DNA from: Delphinapterus leucas
Lineage: Eukaryota; Chordata; Mammalia; Artiodactyla; Monodontidae
Assembly: GCF_002288925.2 (NCBI RefSeq)
Contig: NW_022098069.1
Span: forward strand, 75,709,777-75,773,776
Reading direction: 5' to 3'
DNA length: 64,000 bases
Shown: piece by piece, positions 48,066 through 59,835 of the stretch
Position numbering within the stretch: the first letter of the stretch is position 1
How the letters are laid out: the number at the start of each line of letters is the position of its first letter
The notes under the pieces: model-generated
Seen by the model: only the letters and a program-made list of their open reading frames with translations
Told to the model about the DNA's origin: nothing
The model's database searches: none
Made by a program: the position numbers and the translations under genes

Positions 48066-50036
48066 AGAGCAACAAACTTTAAGCAAAAATGAAAACAGAA
48101 ATATATATGCCTGGGTTATATTACTAAGTAGTAACCGACTAATATCCCTGATGTTCCCTTACCTCTCACACTTGTAATACAATGATGTTTTCCTTCCGTG
48201 CATCTACACTGGAGGGTGGAAAACAAGGTCAGAACTAACTGCAAAGTTTCAGACCAAGAAACTGGCTTTTGTTTTTCGTTGGAAAGACTAGATAAATCAA
48301 GGCCTAGAGGATGAGAAGGAAGAAGAGATGCAAAAAACCAAAAAAACCCAAAAGTAAAAGGGAGAGTAGGTAGATGCTAAAGGTACAGAGAAATAAGAGG
48401 TGTGGTGAAAGAGACCAGTAAGACAAACTGGCCTCCAGTGCATTTCCAGTTCTCCCCCGACCTCCTCCTCAGTGATGTAACCTATCACCTGTGAACAACC
48501 TATATGGAGATGTGTAAATCTCTATGAACAGAGGGTAGCAACTTAAAAACTGTATGTAAAGTTGCTGGACAATAATATCCTCAGACAGAAATGTTCCAAG
48601 CATGAACCTGTAGGGGATTTTCTGATTAGCAGAACCCTGGTATATTAAATACATAGTTTTTTTTAAAAAAGGAAAAGGCACTATAAAGGAAAAGAGCAAA
48701 ATACTTGGAAAGATAATATGGCAGATTAATCATGTATATTGGAGAGTCAAGAAATGGTAGGTGAATAAAACAAGAATAGTCAGGTGAAGTTTAGGATGAA
48801 GAGATTGTGAGACAGAAGGCACCCTGTGATGAACTTCACTGATATTAAGAAACATTTAGTAGGTTCAAGAAGCTAAAATAAGGTTGATGGGGCTGGTGGT
48901 GAGACAGAGGAAGAAACGAATGAAGTTTTGAGAATACACAGTCTAAGGGTCAAATTCAAGAACTGGAATTTTACTCTAAGTGCAATGGTCAAGAATTGTG
49001 AAGGGGCTGAGATCACCTCCTTCTCTTGAGCTAACATGTGAGCCCGCGGCAGTTGTGTGGAAGCTGGTAGAACATCTGAAGCTCCTGGATCTGAGACAGA
49101 AAACTGACTTCTAGCACAGCAGCCAGCGTTTGCTTCATGTTTTCGTGCCTCCCAAGCCCCATGGGGCCATGAGAAAGCAGGCCCAGGTGGATGCTGCCCA
49201 CACAGTGGGTTTGTGTCACAGCTAAGGATCCCCAAGTTTAGGAAACCCCACCTTTCAAAAGGAGGCTGCTAACAAGCCTGACTCACCTTTTTAGCAGACA
49301 TTATCTTTTCCATTCTGTGGAGAAAATAAATCTCCCCTGTCCTTTAGAGGAAGACCCTATTGCTGTCTTCCCAGGCTGTTTGCTCTATACACATCCTTGA
49401 AAAGATAATCAGGAACAAAAGATAGTAGAACCTGCAGACACATCATGGAGAACAGTCTCTTATCACATTGTGAACTCTTTTAATTAGGTGAGTTTTGAGA
49501 CATCATACATATATTTTTTGAAGTGAACACTTTGCGTCCTGTGTGAAAGTATTAGCTTCTTGGGGATTAAAGTGGTGACGAAGAGATCAGTTTGGAGGCT
49601 GTTGAACCCCATGCAAATAATGATTGTGACTGTTGCATGTAGCCTGGAAGATGATGGTGGTTTATCAAGGTAAGTAGCGGTGAAGACTTAGCATTAATAA
49701 GACCACCGGTAGTAAAATTGACTAGCAAAGGCATTACAGGAACAAAGGTGTATGTGAAACAGGGTGCGTAGGGGGAATTGACTCATGGATTCAGCTTTAA
49801 TAATAAAATAATCAAAAAGTTTTACATGCATATGCTTTCTCTAAATGTCACTGAGCATATGAAAAAACACACAGTCATCTTGTTTCCAAATAGACCAATT
49901 TTTCACTTAAAAATCATCCTGTTTGACTAAGAATTACAATCTGATTAAAGCTCCCAAATAATCAATTCTCTTTTCAAAGTTTCCTTTTTATGTGTTTACT
50001 TATAATAGATAATCTTTAAAACTATGTAGATGATTT
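48066..50036. other. Unassigned stretch with a GC-richer block
   Basis: The block 48880-49300 is richer in GC than its surroundings, with low A/T runs. It could be a degraded ERV-type internal region or other old repeat. I cannot name it. The 120-codon reverse frame at 48873-49235 has no recognisable domain and I do not call it a gene. Confidence 0.4.
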
Positions 50037-50045
50037 AAAATTTTA

Positions 50046-50247
50046 GGGTTTCCCTGGTGGCGCAGTGGTTGAGAGTCCGCCTGCCGATGCAGGGGACGCG
50101 GGTTCGTGCCCCGGTCCGGGAAGATCCCACATGCCGCGGAGCGGCTGGGCCCGTGAGCCATGGCCACTGAGCCTGCGCGTCCGGAGCCTGTGCCCCACAA
50201 TGGGAGAGGCCACAACAGTGACAGGCCCGCGTACCGCAAAACAAAAT
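50046..50247 (+). mobile_element. CHR-type SINE, short form
   Basis: The head reads gggtttccctggtggcgcag, the B box is gggttcgtgcccc, and the end is 'gcccgcgtaccgcaaaac'. It has almost no A tail. A short flank, aaaatt, is repeated imperfectly on both sides, but the duplication is not clear. It looks close to the short-form consensus, so it is probably recent. Confidence 0.95.
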
Positions 50248-50249
50248 TA

Positions 50250-53200
50250 GTAAAACTTAAGGTAGACGTTGATTTTTGTTTTTTTAAATCAAAGGTATGC
50301 CATAAGATACGCTTTAGTGTTTACCTAGAGAAGGAAAATTTTGTCCATAATTCTAATTACCCGCTTAAACACTTTGAGCAAATTGAAGTTCCAATATCCC
50401 TAGAAGTGTGGAATTAAACAATGTCAAAAGCTTTAAGAGAATTTTTAGCATAGAATGGTGAGCTTGTCACATCCTATTCATAATGTAGCAAGATTAAATT
50501 GTATAAAATCATCTAATGGGGAAAAAAAGGAAAAAAAGAAGAAGGTTTAAAATAGAATACTCTCTCGTTATTCTTGTATTTCCTTGACTCTTGTTCCTCT
50601 AGGACATCTGAAGATATTTAGTTTCATTGTTCTCTGAGTAGCTCATGAATATTTCAGTTCCAAATGGTTGAATGTTCTTTTTACTAGTCCATTTAAATTG
50701 CAGCACAAATATTTTTTTTATGTGTGTTGCTGGGAGACTTGGTGATTTAGGGAGTTTTACTTTTTTTTTAAACAATGAAACAAGTCTCTATAGGGACTGT
50801 AACAGTCATGTTTATTTAAGATTGCAGTAGAATGGAAATATCACATTTTTTTTAATGTTTACTAATGAAATAGCTATTTTATTTTAACAATCATATGGAA
50901 TAATAGTTTTCAAACATTCAAAGCATTAGTGCACATAAAAGAAGTTTGAATTAGATCATTCTTTACTTCCTTGTATAAGAGATTTCCTTTGTGTCTCTTA
51001 ACACAAGTCTTTTCAAAGGTTGAAAGGCATATGAAGTGTTCCCTCATTATTGCACTCACATGGACTTTTGTGTGAAATAGATCCCAAATAGAGATAGCCT
51101 CAAAGCTCTGGCTCTATGAATATGAACAAATTTGATCTGACTGAAAATAAGTTAATCAGTAGTTATAGCACATTTTTGTATACAAAATCCTGATTCTCAT
51201 GTCTCTATATAATTAAGATAATCCCGGGTGAATAAGAGAAAGCAGTTATTATGTGGTCATGTTAATATGACTAGCACATTGTGGAATTAATAAAAATCCT
51301 CTAAGGATTTTTAAAAACCAATCATATTGATGTACATTTTAAGCCCAGTTCCAAAATGCATAGCCAAACCCCTCTTACTTTCAAACATGTCTTATTTTTA
51401 AATATAAAGAAAAATTAAGCACTGAAAAAAATTACATCAAATTTGGTGTTATTAAATAAATGAAACTAGTGAAACATCACAAGAAACAGAATAAGAAGAA
51501 TACATTAAAATATCTGGAAATGAGAAAAAATTATAAATGATGAAGTTGGCTGTCATGCTATCAGATTTTCCTCTGAGCATAGTATTTTTTATGATTTATT
51601 CACATGATCATCCACATGGCATTAACGTGACATACCCATCAGTTACTTAGGGATCAGAGAAAGAATGTCATCTTTTGCTATTTGAGAACGATGTGAAACT
51701 TTTAGCCTCAGGCTATAGGATTAAAAGGAAATAACTTTACAGCAGTTACAAAAGTAATTCAGAGTTTAAAAATATCATTTCTTTTAAGAATTCAAAGAAT
51801 ATAAATTGATGATCTACTTTCATGTAATTTATTATATTAGTCAGTTTGCAAGAGAACAGTGGTTCCAAAAGAAAAATCATTTGGGGGAACAAAGAGAAAA
51901 ACAAGCTTGTTGGCTATATGAGATGCCTCTTGGTACAATGTTCTTAATTTAGGACTTTGGTCAGAGAACACAGAAGTCATATCAGTAGAGACTCATTATC
52001 TGCTGATGCAATATATACATGAGGCTTATTATTATAGGCATGCCTGTAATATAAACATCTTTTCTCATGTCCTGAGGGTATGTATCTCAAATAAATCAGT
52101 TTGTTTGAGTAACAATACTTCAGAACTATTAAAAGGACCAATTTTTAAATCTTGCATAATGTTTAAACATTCGATAGTTTGTCCTTCCAGGACCTTTCAT
52201 GTATAAATATAAAATTTTCATAAATGCTAGAGAAAATACAGTAGTGCATATTTTAATACCTAATTAATTGTCTACCATTTTTTATAAAGCTCAAAATAGT
52301 ACAGAAGATGAAAAATAAAAGATATATGATGAGTTGATAAAAACACAAGAAACAAGATCACATCTAAGGAGACTGTGAAAGTGTACATCTGACAATATTT
52401 ACATAAAATCGATAAATCAGAAGTCCAATATTTAAATATATTAATGTGAAATAAGGTGTTAAAGTTGTAAGGCTGACATGAAGGAATGGCAATAAAGGAT
52501 AGTTAAATGAAAGGTGTAGACCATTCTAGAATCTACTAAAAGAAGTCAAAAGTAAGGATGCTGATCTGGCTCTGTGAGAGAAATATGAGGGTCCACTTAA
52601 ACCTGCATATTATAAATACAGAAGGACGATGTAGTAGTTTTCAATAGCAAACACTTGTTACCTGATTCTTTTTTATGATTCATGATTCAGAAAAACAACC
52701 TGTTGTTTTACCCCAACTTGGTAACTTTGGTATAATTCAAGTAAGTCTTATGTTACTGAGACCAGTTTCCCAGCCATGATTTCCTAGGTGATGATTTTGT
52801 AAGTCCCAGTGACTAGAAATCCATCTTGATATTGATGCCACATATATAAGCGCTCTTAATTAAAGAGCACTATTATCTTACCCCACATAAAACAGTTGGT
52901 CTAAAAATTGTGCAATTATTTACATCATCTCTGCTGAGCAGAATAAAGGACCATGCAGTTTTTATAGATGCATCAATAAGCTCATTCTTGCAGGGAGGAT
53001 AAAAAAATATTAAGGCTTAAACCGTAGATGTGTAGAGGAGCATCAGTGTAAGATTGTTACTGGCAATCACATCAGATGTCTCTTAAGAGTCTTCCAGGCA
53101 TTTGAGAAGAAAAGAATATTATTCTTTCCTTATTTCCTTTGCTAACATCAACAGCAGGCTGCTGATTTTCAGATAATTATGGATTGCATGATGAAGGACA

Positions 53201-53499
53201 CAGGCATATTTTTTACTAGAAAGTAAGATGAAGGTACCAACAAAGTCTGCAAGACTGTAATGTGATGTGACTGCTGTCGGTAGCACAGCTAGCTGAAATT
53301 CAATATACTGGCTACCGACAAAACTGGCAAAGTTAAAGAAACATACATGGAGAACATAGGAGGGCTTTCTAAAGTGTCTGGTTTTGTATATGAATACATG
53401 GCTTCAAGGATGTGCTGCCTGTTAACCTGTGTGTCCCTAGCAAGTAATATGCATCTTGTCAGAAGAAGACACCCAATACTCTATGTTTTACAAGTGATT
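50250..53499. other. Unassigned AT-rich 3.2-kb stretch
   Basis: I recognise no repeat or gene. This is one of the longest stretches in the window without a recognisable element. A 9-bp GC-rich inverted repeat lies at 53276-53284 and 53311-53319. Confidence 0.5.
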
Positions 53500-53509
53500 T
53501 CAAAGGATA

Positions 53510-53692
53510 CAAATAGTTAATATTTATAATAACACCATGCAATAGCCATTATTATTATTATTATTATTCCCCAGAAGAAGCAGGGATACAGAGTTGAAAT
53601 GATAATAAGGTGACTTAATGTGAAAGATCCAGGGCCAAATCCAGGTCTTATTCTATCTGAGCACTTTAGTGCTTCTTCCAGCTCAATTTTGA
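53510..53692 (-). repeat. MIR-like SINE, reverse orientation
   Basis: A reversed MIR-like order is seen: 'ttattccccagaagaagcag', then 'aaggtgacttaatgtgaaag', then 'ccagggccaaatccaggtct' and 'tctgagcactttagtgcttc'. A (TTA)n run at about 53550-53568 lies within it. Confidence 0.7.
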
Positions 53693-53699
53693 ATATAAA

Positions 53700-55720
53700 G
53701 TACAATAATTTTATTTATTAGCGTTTCGAAATATTTACAAAAAAAGTAAATTGTTTTTCAAAATCCCTAGAGTTTATGTAAAAACAGAATTATGGAACCT
53801 AGTATTTTAATAAGGAAGGCAATTGTAAAATTGTATTAAATATAAATCGTTAATAGTAAATTTTGAAGAGAAGAATATAATTTAAGAGAATTGATATTTA
53901 AATAATTCTCAGAAAAGTAAACATGTTAAAGGAAAAGTTTAAAGAAGTCTGTGTGGTGAGTATAGAGGGGAAGGAACTGCTCAAGTTTGGTTGTGGGAGC
54001 AATGCTTTTATTAAAAGTTATTATAGCAATCTAGTCTCAAGGTTATAAAAATTGAAGCACTATGGAAAAGTACCAACTGTAAAGTATGCAAAATTATAAA
54101 TAATATTCCTTAGAGATAACCACTTCGGGCCTTGTTTCTATTTAGCTATTCTATTCTGTTTTTTATAACTCTAAAAAATGCACTTATACTCAGGGGTAAT
54201 ATTCAATATTCTCAACAACCAGCACAGCAAAAGCACATCCTCATCTGAGTGAATGCTCACTAGTCCTGAAGTTATGCCAATATATTTGTCTCCTGAGTAC
54301 CAGCGCTGTTTATATATCTATTGCTTAATTTATCATATGAAAGCATTTTCTAGGAAATCCATGAATAAACATAAGTAATTTAGTTCATTAATGACCTTTT
54401 CCCCTTCACCTGTTCCCCCTTCCATTTTATTTATAGTCTTCCTTCAGTTAACTTTGATATTTTATTGAGTTTTTCTGCATATGCTAATATCTTGGAAAAT
54501 ATCTTAAGGGTGCCAGGAAATAAGTGTATTCTCTGAATTCTTTCTCTCTCCCTCTCTCTATATAGATACATAGATAGATACAGATATATAAATATATACA
54601 TGCCTACCTGGAGATTCACTTCCACATCACTGCAGTAAAGCAAATACCTCAAAAAGCAAGTCACATGAATTTGTTGATTCCCAGTGCATATAAAAGTTGT
54701 GTTTACATTATAATGTAGTCTGTTAAGTGTGCAAAAACATTATGTCTAATAAGACAATGTACCTACCTTACTTAAAAAATACAAAACAAAAAGCAATTAA
54801 ATAGTAACACCAAAGATCACTGGTCACAGATTACCATAACAAATATAATAATAATGAAAAAAATTGAAATATTGTGAGCATTACCAAAATGTGGCACAAA
54901 AACCAAAATTAGCAAATACTGTTGGAAAAATGGTGCCAGTAGACTTTCTTGACTCAGGGTTGCCACAGATATTCAATTTGTAAAAAAAAATGCAGTATTT
55001 GCAAAGCACAATAAAGCAACATATGTCTCTGGGTATATATATTATATATATAATAGTTTCCTTATTAATTACCTTATTTAGGTTTCTTAAGTCATCTTTT
55101 TCATTCACCTATCTGTCATGGACTAAATCCCCTACCATTCTAATCTCTCGCCTTTTCTGAGGATTTTATTTCATGAGTATAGATGCTCTGTTATCTGTTA
55201 TTTATTTTGCAATCTATATTATACTTTCACTCAACATTTGTTTTAACTTTTCTGGATCCTTTGTTTAAAATGCATCTTTAGTAATAAGAAATATATTTAC
55301 CCTGCTTCTACTCTCAGAAGACAGAATAGATATACTATTCCCATTCCTCCCACTAAGTATAACTAAAAACCCTTTAAATTATATATAAAATAAACATAAG
55401 AACACTGTGAAAGCTGGAGAGAAGGCTGGATAAGGACTCTTGGATGTAGACCCAAGGAACTAGTTGGTGGTGAATTACCTGGTTTTCTTATTGATTCATG
55501 TATTGCACACTTGGTGCTGAAGAAGCCAGCTAACTGGAAATTTCTAAGGGAACAGACAAAAGAAAAAGCCCCTCCACCCTCAGCCAATAAAAGCCAATAT
55601 TTTCCTGGAGCTACAGTTGTTGCAATATTGTATGTTCTAACTTTATTTTTAGAAATAGGGAGGAAATAAATTCTCAGTAAAACAGGCATTTTAAAGTTTT
55701 AGATTATTGGGGTTTTTAAA
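53700..55720. other. Unassigned AT-rich stretch
   Basis: I recognise no gene or named repeat over about 2 kb apart from the TC/TAGA microsatellite at 54538-54600. The 108-codon reverse frame at 55363-55689 has no domain. Confidence 0.5.
54538..54600. repeat. TC-rich to TAGA/TATA compound microsatellite
   Basis: A run of tctctctccctctctc passes into tagata/cagata and tataaata repeats. Confidence 0.85.
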
Positions 55721-55731
55721 TTCATAATGGA

Positions 55732-56112
55732 GACTTCCCTGGTGGCACAATGGTTAAGAATCTGCCTGCCAATGCAGGGGACACGGGTTCGAGCCCTGGT
55801 CCAGGAAGATCCCACAGGCCACGGAGCAAATTAAGCCCATGCTCCACAACTATTGAGCCTATGCTCTAGAGCCTGCGAGCTACAACTACTGAGCCCACGT
55901 GCCACAACTACTGAAGCCCACGTGCCTAGACCCCATGCACTGCAACAAGAGAAGCCACCGCATTGAGAAGCCTGTGCACTGCAAGGAAGAGTAGCCCCCG
56001 CTCGCCACAACTAGAGAAAGCCCATGCACAGTAGCGAAGACCCAATGCAGCCAAAAATAAATAAATAAATAAAATTTTAATAAAGGAAAGAAAGAAATAA
56101 ATATAAAATAAG
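55732..56112 (+). mobile_element. CHR-type SINE, long form
   Basis: The head reads gacttccctggtggcacaat with the B box gggttcgagccc. The body has three 'cacaactactgag'-like units and 'gaagagtagcccccgctcgc', and ends 'gaagacccaatgcagcc' with (aaat)n and an A-rich tail. The duplication ttcataatgga lies at 55721-55731 and 56113-56123, perfect over 11 bases. Confidence 0.96.
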
Positions 56113-56123
56113 TTCATAATGGA

Positions 56124-57544
56124 AGAAAATCTTAGAGATAGGTTGATTTTCTTCTTAGAAAACGTAAATCCTTTCCAAAGGGTATAGATCAGGAATTCTA
56201 TTATGAATCAGCATCATGAAAGGAGTGGATTATTTGTTTTTCTTAATAAATATGTGACCCTCATTGTGCATAAATATATTTTTTTCTTTATTCGTTCAGC
56301 CTGGTTAAGGTAATGCAAAAGTTGATTGTTGATAAAGTATGACAGTGCTGTTATCAGAAATGCAAACCGTTAAATGTCAGTTATCACCGAAGCACATTCA
56401 CATTTTGCCTTCTAATGACCATAATCATATATAATATATTTTGACCATCTACTCTATGCAGAACAGAATCCTAGATTTGGTAGGGTATACAGAAGATAAA
56501 TAAGAAAAATAATTTTCGTGTTATACCAATAGATGTTAAAATAATGGAGAAATATATTTTAAAAGTACAGTTTTATCACTTACTATTTTCCAATTTTTTG
56601 TGTATCCTTATAAAAGTATTTAGCATGCATATGTATATATATTTATAAAGTCTATATGTGTACAATTGTATTAACACATATGGGTTTCATAAAATACATA
56701 GAAATTAGAAATTGAAAAGATATAAAAATATAATAAATTAATGGTAAAAAATGTATATTTAGGTTGTTAATGTACTTTATGAAGTAGATCTTAATTGCAT
56801 ATAATCCTCCTGATTATTTTGAATTTGGAAGCCATATTTCAAGTAGGCTTGATAATTTTCTGTCAGTCTTCTTATCAGATCTCATTTTTTAATCTTTAAA
56901 TATGATTAAAGTACAAGTATATGTTCTAGTGGCTGTTTTTGTATTTCTTATTGGTGTGATCTTCAACATTATGTACTTACACTACATATTAACTGTAATA
57001 GGTTTCAAAGCACTGAAAGAAAACAAGAATTGGAGGAACCTGCATTCAACCCCTCCATATGGTGGTGCTCCCATTCCTTTCTTGCGATTTTCCATGTACC
57101 ACATGTGATGCACAGCAACTGAGCATCTGACATGTGGAATCCTTGTATGTACAAGCAAATGTAGAATTTTATTTCTTTTACCTTTAATAAGAAACATACA
57201 TGTAAGTTAAACCTCTGATAGTTCTTTTCTGTATTTAGTAAGTTACTTTTGCAACCGATTTTTAGTCACCATTTTGGAAACCAATGACATACATTACAGA
57301 TAAAATAGGAGCATATAGAAAGGAGAGAGAAATTCTGGCATAACTGGGAAAATCTTTGCAAAGGAAAGGATGACAGAACTGGAAATAAATGGATTGGTTT
57401 AACTTAAAGAACATTTAGCAATAAATACCGCAGATATATACTGAAGGCATGGAACAGAATGGCCTGAGTAGAGAAGAGGTTCTTGTTATGAGAATGTATC
57501 ACTTAGAATCACAATTGGCTCAGTGGCTTTCTTTGTTTGTTCAT
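56124..57544. other. Unassigned AT-rich stretch
   Basis: I recognise no repeat or gene over about 1.4 kb. The 68-codon frame at 56902-57108 starts with a hydrophobic run but has no recognisable domain or context, so I do not call it a gene. Confidence 0.5.
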
Positions 57545-59436
57545 TCTTGTTTTCTAAGACTTTTTTTCTTTTTTTAGAGCGCTTTTAGGTTCACAGCAAA
57601 ATTGAGGAAAAGATGCAGAGATTTCCCATCTATCCTCTACTGCCACACATGCATAGCCTCCTCCATTATCCCCCACCAGAGGGTTACATTTGTTACAATT
57701 CACGAACCTACACTGACACATCATAATCACCCAAAGTTCATAGATTACATTATGGTTCACTCTTGGTATTATACATAGGTGTTATGAACCTACACTGACA
57801 CATCATAATCACCCAAAGGTCATAGGTTACATTATGGTTCACTCTTGGTGTTACACGTAGGTGTTATGAGCCTACATCGACATGTCATAATCACCCAAAG
57901 TTCATAGATTACATTATGGTTCACTCTTGGTGTTATATATGTTTGGACACATGAATAATCACATATATTCATCATTATGGTAACAGATATTTTTCAAGCT
58001 CTGAAAGTCTCTGTGCTCTGCTTATTCATCCCTTCCCATTTCTTCCAAACCCCTGGCAACCCGTGATCTTTATATTGCCTTCATATTTTTGCCTTTTGCA
58101 TAATGTGATATTGTTGGAATAATTTACTATGTAGCCTTTTTAAATTGGTTTCTTTCATTTAGTAATATGCATTTAAGTTTCCTCCATGTCTTTTTATGGC
58201 TTGATAGGTTTTTTTTAGTTTTAATTTTTAAAATTTTTTTAGTGCTGAATAATATTCCATCGTCTGGATGTACCACAGGTTATCCTTTCACCTACTGAAG
58301 AACATCTTTATTATTTCTAAGTTTTGGCAATTATGAGTAAAGTTGCTTGTGAAGATCCGTGCACACATTTTTGTGGGGGCATATTTTCAATCCTTTGGGT
58401 AAATACCAAAAGAGTGTGATTGATTGTGATTGATGGATCACATGGTAAGGTGTGTTTAGTTTTATAAGAAACTGCCAAACTGTTTTCCAAAATGCTGTAC
58501 CATTCTGCATTTCTATCAGCAATGATCGAGAACTCCTTTGCGCTACATCCTTATCAGTGTCGGGTGTTGTCAGTGTTCTGAATTTTAACCATTTTGGTGG
58601 TATCTCATTTTTTCTTAATTTGCATTTCCCTGATAATATATAATGTAGAGCATCTTTTTATATGCTTATTAACTCTGTGTACATCTTCTTTCGAGGGGTG
58701 TCTGTTTAAGGTCTTTGGCCCAGTTTTTAATAGGATCGCTTATTTTCTTATCATTGAGTTTTCAGAGTTCTTTGTATATTTTGGATAAAAGTTCTCTATC
58801 AGGTGTCTTTGTAAATATTTTCTCTTGTGGCTTGTCTTCTTATTCTCATGACATTGTCTTTCACAGATCAGAAGTTCAAAATTTTAATGAAATCCAGTTC
58901 ATCAATTATTTCTTTCATGAATTGTGCCTTTGTTCTTGTAGGTAAAAAAGCCATTGCCATGTGCAAGGTCATATGGGTTTTTTCCTATGTTATCTTCTAG
59001 TAGTTTTAGTTTTATGTTTTACATTTAGGACTGTGATCCATTTTGAGTCAATTTTTGCAAAGGGTGTAAGGTCTGTGTCTAGGTTCATTTTATTTCCTGT
59101 GAATATCCAATTTTTCCAGCACTATTTGTTAAAAAGACTATATTTGCACCATTGTATTGCCTTTGCTGTTTGCCAAACAAATGTCAGTTGACTATATGTA
59201 TGTAGGCCCATTTCTGGGCTCTCTATTCCATTTCATTGATCTATTTGTCTATTATTTCACCAATACCACATTCTCTTGATTACTGCAGCTTTATAATAAG
59301 TCTAGAATTTGGGTAGTGTCACTTTTCCAACTTTGTTCTTTTCCTTCAGTATTGTTTTTGACTATTGTGTATCTTTTGCCTCCCCACATAAACTTTAGAA
59401 TCAGTTGGTCAATATCCATAAAATAACTTTTGAGAT
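57545..59436 (-). mobile_element. Old L1, reverse orientation, left part
   Basis: The reversed 3' UTR is at the left ('ttcacagcaaaattgaggaa', 'cctctactgccacacatgca', 'cccctggcaacccgtgatct'), followed by the ORF2 C-terminal half ('ctgaataatattccatcgtc', 'gatggatcacatggtaaggt', 'ccatgtgcaaggtcatatgg', 'aatcagttggtcaatatcca'). The 3' UTR holds a three-copy 82-bp tandem repeat (57704-57940). The match to L1 ORF2 ends near 59432 in mid-element, where a SINE interrupts it. It resumes at about 59650, with some 600 bases of consensus missing. Confidence 0.9.
57704..57940. repeat. Three-copy tandem repeat, 82-bp unit, in L1 3' UTR
   Basis: Units start at 57704, 57786 and 57868, a spacing of exactly 82 bases. 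Each contains 'tcataatcacccaaag' and 'attacattatggttcactct'. Copies differ at a few positions and the last is incomplete. Confidence 0.97.
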
Positions 59437-59649
59437 TTATTTATTTATTTATTTTTTGCGGTACACAGGCCTCTCACTGTTGTGGCCCCTCCTGTTGCAG
59501 AGCACAGGCTCTGGACGCGCAGGCTCAGCGGCCATGGCTCACGGGCCCAGCTGCTCCGTGGCATGTGGGATCCTCCTGGACCGGGGCACGAACCCGTGTC
59601 CCCTGCATCGGCAGGTGGACTCTCAACCACTGCGCCACCAGGGAAGCCC
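59437..59649 (-). mobile_element. CHR-type SINE, short form, reverse orientation, inside L1
   Basis: The (attt)n tail is at the left and the reversed head, 'ccaccagggaagccc', at the right. The body carries the short-form 'ggctcagcggccatggctca' segment. No convincing target duplication is seen. The L1 sequence on the two sides does not join, see Findings. The 167-codon frame at 59405-59908 runs across the SINE and is not a gene. Confidence 0.95.
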
Positions 59650-59835
59650 TGGGAAGGGATATTCTTGCCTCTGCCTGATCTTAGTGGGAAGCTTCAAGTT
59701 TCTCACCATTCAGTATGATATTAGCTGTAGGTTTTGTGTAGATACTCTTTTTCAAGTTGAGGAAGTGCCCCACTCTGTTTCTAATTTACTAAGAGTTTCT
59801 GTCATGAATGGGTGTTGCTCAGTGGCTTTTCAAAA
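59650..59835 (-). mobile_element. Old L1, reverse orientation, right part
   Basis: The reversed ORF2 RT region resumes with 'ctgcctgatcttagtgggaa', 'ctcaccattcagtatgatat', 'tagctgtaggttttgtgtag' and 'catgaatgggtgttgctcag'. It is the continuation of the L1 at 57545-59436 after the SINE. Confidence 0.85.

Noticed and set aside
48873..49235. 120-codon open frame, minus strand, in a GC-richer block
   Set aside because: It has no recognisable domain. An overlapping second frame and the lack of any exon structure make a gene unlikely; an old repeat is a better guess.
53276..53319. 9-bp GC-rich inverted repeat (gtcggtagc / gctaccgac) considered as a regulatory hairpin or terminator
   Set aside because: Inverted repeats of this length are expected several times by chance in 64 kb, and no adjacent gene or U tract is present.
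56902..57108. 68-codon frame with a hydrophobic N-terminus, like a small membrane protein
   Set aside because: AT-rich codons give hydrophobic residues by chance. There is no start context, conservation or neighbouring gene to support it.
57704..57940. Evenly spaced repeats considered as a CRISPR array
   Set aside because: The 82-bp units are directly adjacent with no unique spacers, lie inside an L1 3' UTR, and the genome is mammalian.
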